Positions 61,819 to 64,000 of a stretch of DNA of 64,000 nucleotides are shown here, piece after piece. Origin of the DNA: Longimonas halophila (GTDB lineage: Bacteria > Bacteroidota > Rhodothermia > Rhodothermales > Salinibacteraceae); NCBI RefSeq assembly GCF_002554705.1, contig NZ_PDEP01000002.1, forward strand, positions 62,001 through 126,000, written 5' to 3'. Below the pieces are notes generated by a model, which saw only the letters and a program-made list of their open reading frames with translations, did no database searches and was not told where the DNA came from. How positions within the stretch are numbered: the first letter of the stretch is position 1; the number at the start of each line of letters is the position of its first letter. A program made the translations under genes and the position numbers.

Positions 61819-63474
61819 TTACTCAATGTACAGCGTGTAGCTTCCGCTTCCGCTATACGACTCAACGACCCACAGGTAATAGCCCGAGGATCCGCTGTAG
61901 TCAATGGATTCGCTGGAGCTTGCCGAGGTTGAGGAATCAACCTCACTCCAGTTCCAGCCGTTCCAGCGGTAGAGGTACAGGTCGAAGTCGGCGCTGCTGG
62001 GCCCTTCGAGGTAGGCCGTCTCCGAACCGTCGCCGGCGTAGTACGAGCCGTTGGGTTCGTTGGCCGTATCGCCCGATCCGCTCAGCGAGCCGCTGTAGGT
62101 AGCGCAGGAGGAGCAGGGGGTGTCGCCACCGCCACCGTCATTGCCACCATCATCGCCGCCACCGTCATTGCCGCCGTCATCGCCGCCGCCGCTGCCGTCA
62201 AGGCCGCTGTACAGCAAGAGATTCGGCGAGCTACCAATGCCCGAGAGCGCCCCCGAGGTGGCCGTGTCCGTAAGTCCAGAGAAGACCGATGCGGGCGAGG
62301 CGCTGGGGTTGGATTCCAAGTAGAGCGCAGCTACACCGGCGGCGTGCGGAGACGCCATCGAGGTGCCGCTAATGGTGTTCACAGCGGTATCGCTGGTGTA
62401 CCAGGCCGAGGCAATGTCGGAGCCCGGCGCCCAAATGTCAACGCACGAACCGTAGTTCGAGAAGCTGGAGCGCTGATCCGACGATGTGGTCGAGCCCACG
62501 GTGAGCGCATCGCCTACACGGGCAGGCGAAGCGGTGCAGGCATCCGTGTTGTCGTTACCTGCTGCAGCCACGACGAGGATTCCGTCGTTAATGGCGTTCT
62601 CCACAGCCGTATCGAGGGCCGAGCTGGCACCACCGCCCAGGCTCATGTTCGCTACTGCTGGGGGCTGGTGGTTGGCTGCAACCCAGTCTACGCCGTCTAT
62701 AACACCACTCATGGTGCCGCCGCCGCCACAGTCGAGCACGCGGACCGCGTGCAAGGTGGCGTCTTTGGCAATGCCATATGTGCTACCGCCCACGGTACCG
62801 GCTACGTGCGTGCCGTGTCCGTTGCAATCCTGTCCGTTCTGCCCGTCGTTAAAGGCATCGAAAGAGGCGACGGCACGTCCGCCAAAGTCGTTGTGGCTCG
62901 TGTTAATACCAGTGTCGAGGATGTACGCATTTACGCCATTTCCAGAGGCGTTGTACGTGTAAGTATCATCGAGTCCAGAGCGCTGGTCCACGCGGTCGAG
63001 GCCCCACGGGGCGTTCGACTGTGTGTCTACCGCATGCACGGTCTGATCTTGCTCCACGTACGCCACGTCGGGGTGAGCGGCAAGCGCTTCAGCTTCAGCC
63101 TCGGTCACGTTGGTAGCCGAAAAACCGCTTAGCGCGTGGCCGTAGGTGCTCCGCACTTCAGCATTGCTCGACGACTTCGCGCTTAACAGCGCTTCGGCCT
63201 GTGCCACACGGGCGGCTTCGCTTTTCGCTGTTACCGCACCGTCTTCATACACGACGATAAACTGCCCGTCAATGGGGGTGCTTACTTGCTCGGTAGGCAG
63301 CTCGGTAGCAGATGGCGCATCCGCAGGAGGCGTGGTGCTCATGCTTACGGGAGCCGACTCGCGCCCGTCATCCTCAACCGAACTGGGCGAGGAGTCGTCG
63401 CATCCGGTCCAAACGAGAGAAGCGGCAAGCACTGCTCCAAGTAAGAGATTGCGATATAGGGGGTGGGTGTTCAT
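61819..63474 (-). CDS. S8 family serine protease (proteinase K/aqualysin-like), lipoprotein
   Basis: 551 aa secreted subtilisin-like protease. Lipobox LVWTGCDDS after the chosen start MNTHPLYRN; an inhibitor I9 propeptide (FIVVYEDGA...[17 protein letters not shown]...VAYVEQDQ). The catalytic triad is D in [12 protein letters not shown] in [14 protein letters not shown] and S in [17 protein letters not shown], and the oxyanion Asn lies in [10 protein letters not shown] Gly/Asp-rich linker of DDGGNDGGG repeats then leads to a C-terminal PPC-like domain ([14 protein letters not shown]...YTLYIE). The frame is open 23 codons upstream without matching sequence. Probably degrades proteins outside the cell or at its surface. 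Confidence 0.95.
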   Translation of the reverse strand: MNTHPLYRNLLLGAVLAASLVWTGCDDSSPSSVEDDGRESAPVSMSTTPPADAPSATELPTEQVSTPIDGQFIVVYEDGAVTAKSEAARVAQAEALLSAKSSSNAEVRSTYGHALSGFSATNVTEAEAEALAAHPDVAYVEQDQTVHAVDTQSNAPWGLDRVDQRSGLDDTYTYNASGNGVNAYILDTGINTSHNDFGGRAVASFDAFNDGQNGQDCNGHGTHVAGTVGGSTYGIAKDATLHAVRVLDCGGGGTMSGVIDGVDWVAANHQPPAVANMSLGGGASSALDTAVENAINDGILVVAAAGNDNTDACTASPARVGDALTVGSTTSSDQRSSFSNYGSCVDIWAPGSDIASAWYTSDTAVNTISGTSMASPHAAGVAALYLESNPSASPASVFSGLTDTATSGALSGIGSSPNLLLYSGLDGSGGGDDGGNDGGGDDGGNDGGGGDTPCSSCATYSGSLSGSGDTANEPNGSYYAGDGSETAYLEGPSSADFDLYLYRWNGWNWSEVDSSTSASSSESIDYSGSSGYYLWVVESYSGSGSYTLYIE

Positions 63475-63868
63475 GGGTGAAAGCTTGCTTACGCAAAAGA
63501 AAAAACGACCCATCCGCCGTGAAAACAACATGCGCAAGGGCATCCTGGTGGGGTCGCCTCACGCTTTCATCAACAGATGTTGATCCCACGTTAACAGTTG
63601 CGTTACACTATTTAAACCATTCATTACAATTTACCTGAATCATCACAATATGGCATAACCGTGCTCATTTGTCGTTATCCCGGCTGGGAACCCACCTCAG
63701 CCCGCGTGCAGCTTTCCGAAGAATGTCCGCTGCGCCAATGATGCGTCCTGTGTGAAAGCTACACGCCTATCTGGCGTTATACACATCGACCGGTAGCATT
63801 CGACCCCAGGGCTCCTGTATGTTGCAAGTGGTCTTTTACCTTGCCTCCCTCATGCCGCCGATTTTGCT
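63475..63868. other. divergent intergenic region
   Basis: About 390 bp between the protease and purB, which are transcribed apart; it must hold both promoters. An AT-rich part (63590-63655) is the best candidate. No gene seen. Confidence 0.5.
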
Positions 63869-64000
63869 ATGATCGACCGTTATACCCGTCCCGAAATGGG
63901 CCGCCTCTGGAATGCCGAACAACAGTTTCAATCGTGGCTCGATGTGGAGCTGGCTGCTTGCTGGGCGTGGAGCGAAATCGGTGCCATTCCACCTGCAGAT
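63869..64000 (+). CDS. purB: adenylosuccinate lyase, N-terminal part (cut by window edge)
   Basis: First 44 codons: MIDRYTRPEMGRLWNAEQQF, then SWLDVELAACWAWSEIGAIP. This opening (IxRYTxPEMxxIWS and LDVELAxCxA) is characteristic of PurB, which acts twice in purine synthesis: it cleaves SAICAR and adenylosuccinate to release fumarate. The catalytic parts lie beyond the window. Confidence 0.93.
   Translation, partial: MIDRYTRPEMGRLWNAEQQFQSWLDVELAACWAWSEIGAIPPAD

Noticed and set aside
1-64000. CRISPR arrays, rRNA or tRNA genes
   Set aside because: No regularly spaced short repeats, no 16S/23S signature and no cloverleaf with TTC-loop sequence were noticed in the spacers; the only tandem array is coding (FG-GAP).

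Overview
The window looks like a chromosome segment of a moderately GC-rich member of the Bacteroidota/Rhodothermota, most like the halophilic Rhodothermales (Salinibacter/Salisaeta relatives). This is inference. It rests on SusC/SusD proteins, type IX secretion (T9SS) C-terminal sorting domains, many acidic proteins, the short Bacteroidetes-type threonine dehydrogenase, and the lack of strong Shine-Dalgarno sequences.

Layout. 1-6 kb: housekeeping and redox genes (aldo/keto reductase, a pair of half-size DMT transporters, ribulose-phosphate epimerase, two SDR enzymes) and a small Cys-rich exported protein with a PID-CTERM-like tail. 6-15.5 kb: two very large secreted proteins on the minus strand, one with FG-GAP repeats and one with three beta-helix modules, sharing the same C-terminal T9SS region. 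15.5-16.7 kb: gene-poor, with dispersed repeats and the wreck of an ISAs1-like transposase. 16.7-42.7 kb: one minus-strand locus for arabinan and arabinose use. SusC/SusD take up oligosaccharides, three lipid-anchored or secreted GH43 enzymes plus one more further downstream and two GH51 enzymes cut arabinan, and a mutarotase and a sodium symporter deliver arabinose. A non-classical isomerase with AraB and AraD makes xylulose-5-phosphate, and transketolase and a transaldolase-family enzyme feed it onward. A LacI-type regulator lies inside the locus, and similar operator-like sequences sit before susC, araA and lacI. A zinc alcohol dehydrogenase and a DUF89 damage-control phosphatase close the locus. 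42.7-46 kb: repeat-rich spacer, DJ-1/PfpI protein, aminotransferase.

46.0-49.8 kb is the most striking part: an AT-richer block with the architecture of integron gene cassettes and no integrase in the window (a CALIN). Two sites of about 190 bp have all the marks of attC recombination sites (GCATAAC ... GTTAT ends, inner inverted arms with one unpaired base), and a third has a clear left end. The first cassette carries a two-gene operon with an ATGA overlap: a TIR-like protein followed by a two-TM protein with a DUF6430/macro-like domain. That is the arrangement of type II Thoeris anti-phage defence. The second cassette holds an unrecognised single-TM protein, the third a DUF2971 protein.

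50-64 kb: OmpA-family protein, the threonine-degradation pair kbl/tdh, MscS channel with a DUF432-like neighbour, porin, YgiW-like OB-fold protein, a two-component system, an FAD oxidoreductase with small membrane proteins, a subtilisin-like lipoprotein protease, and the start of purB at the right edge. Most gene starts were moved inward from the longest possible reading frame to the Met that begins the conserved domain or signal peptide. All family assignments come from reading motifs by eye; no search was run.
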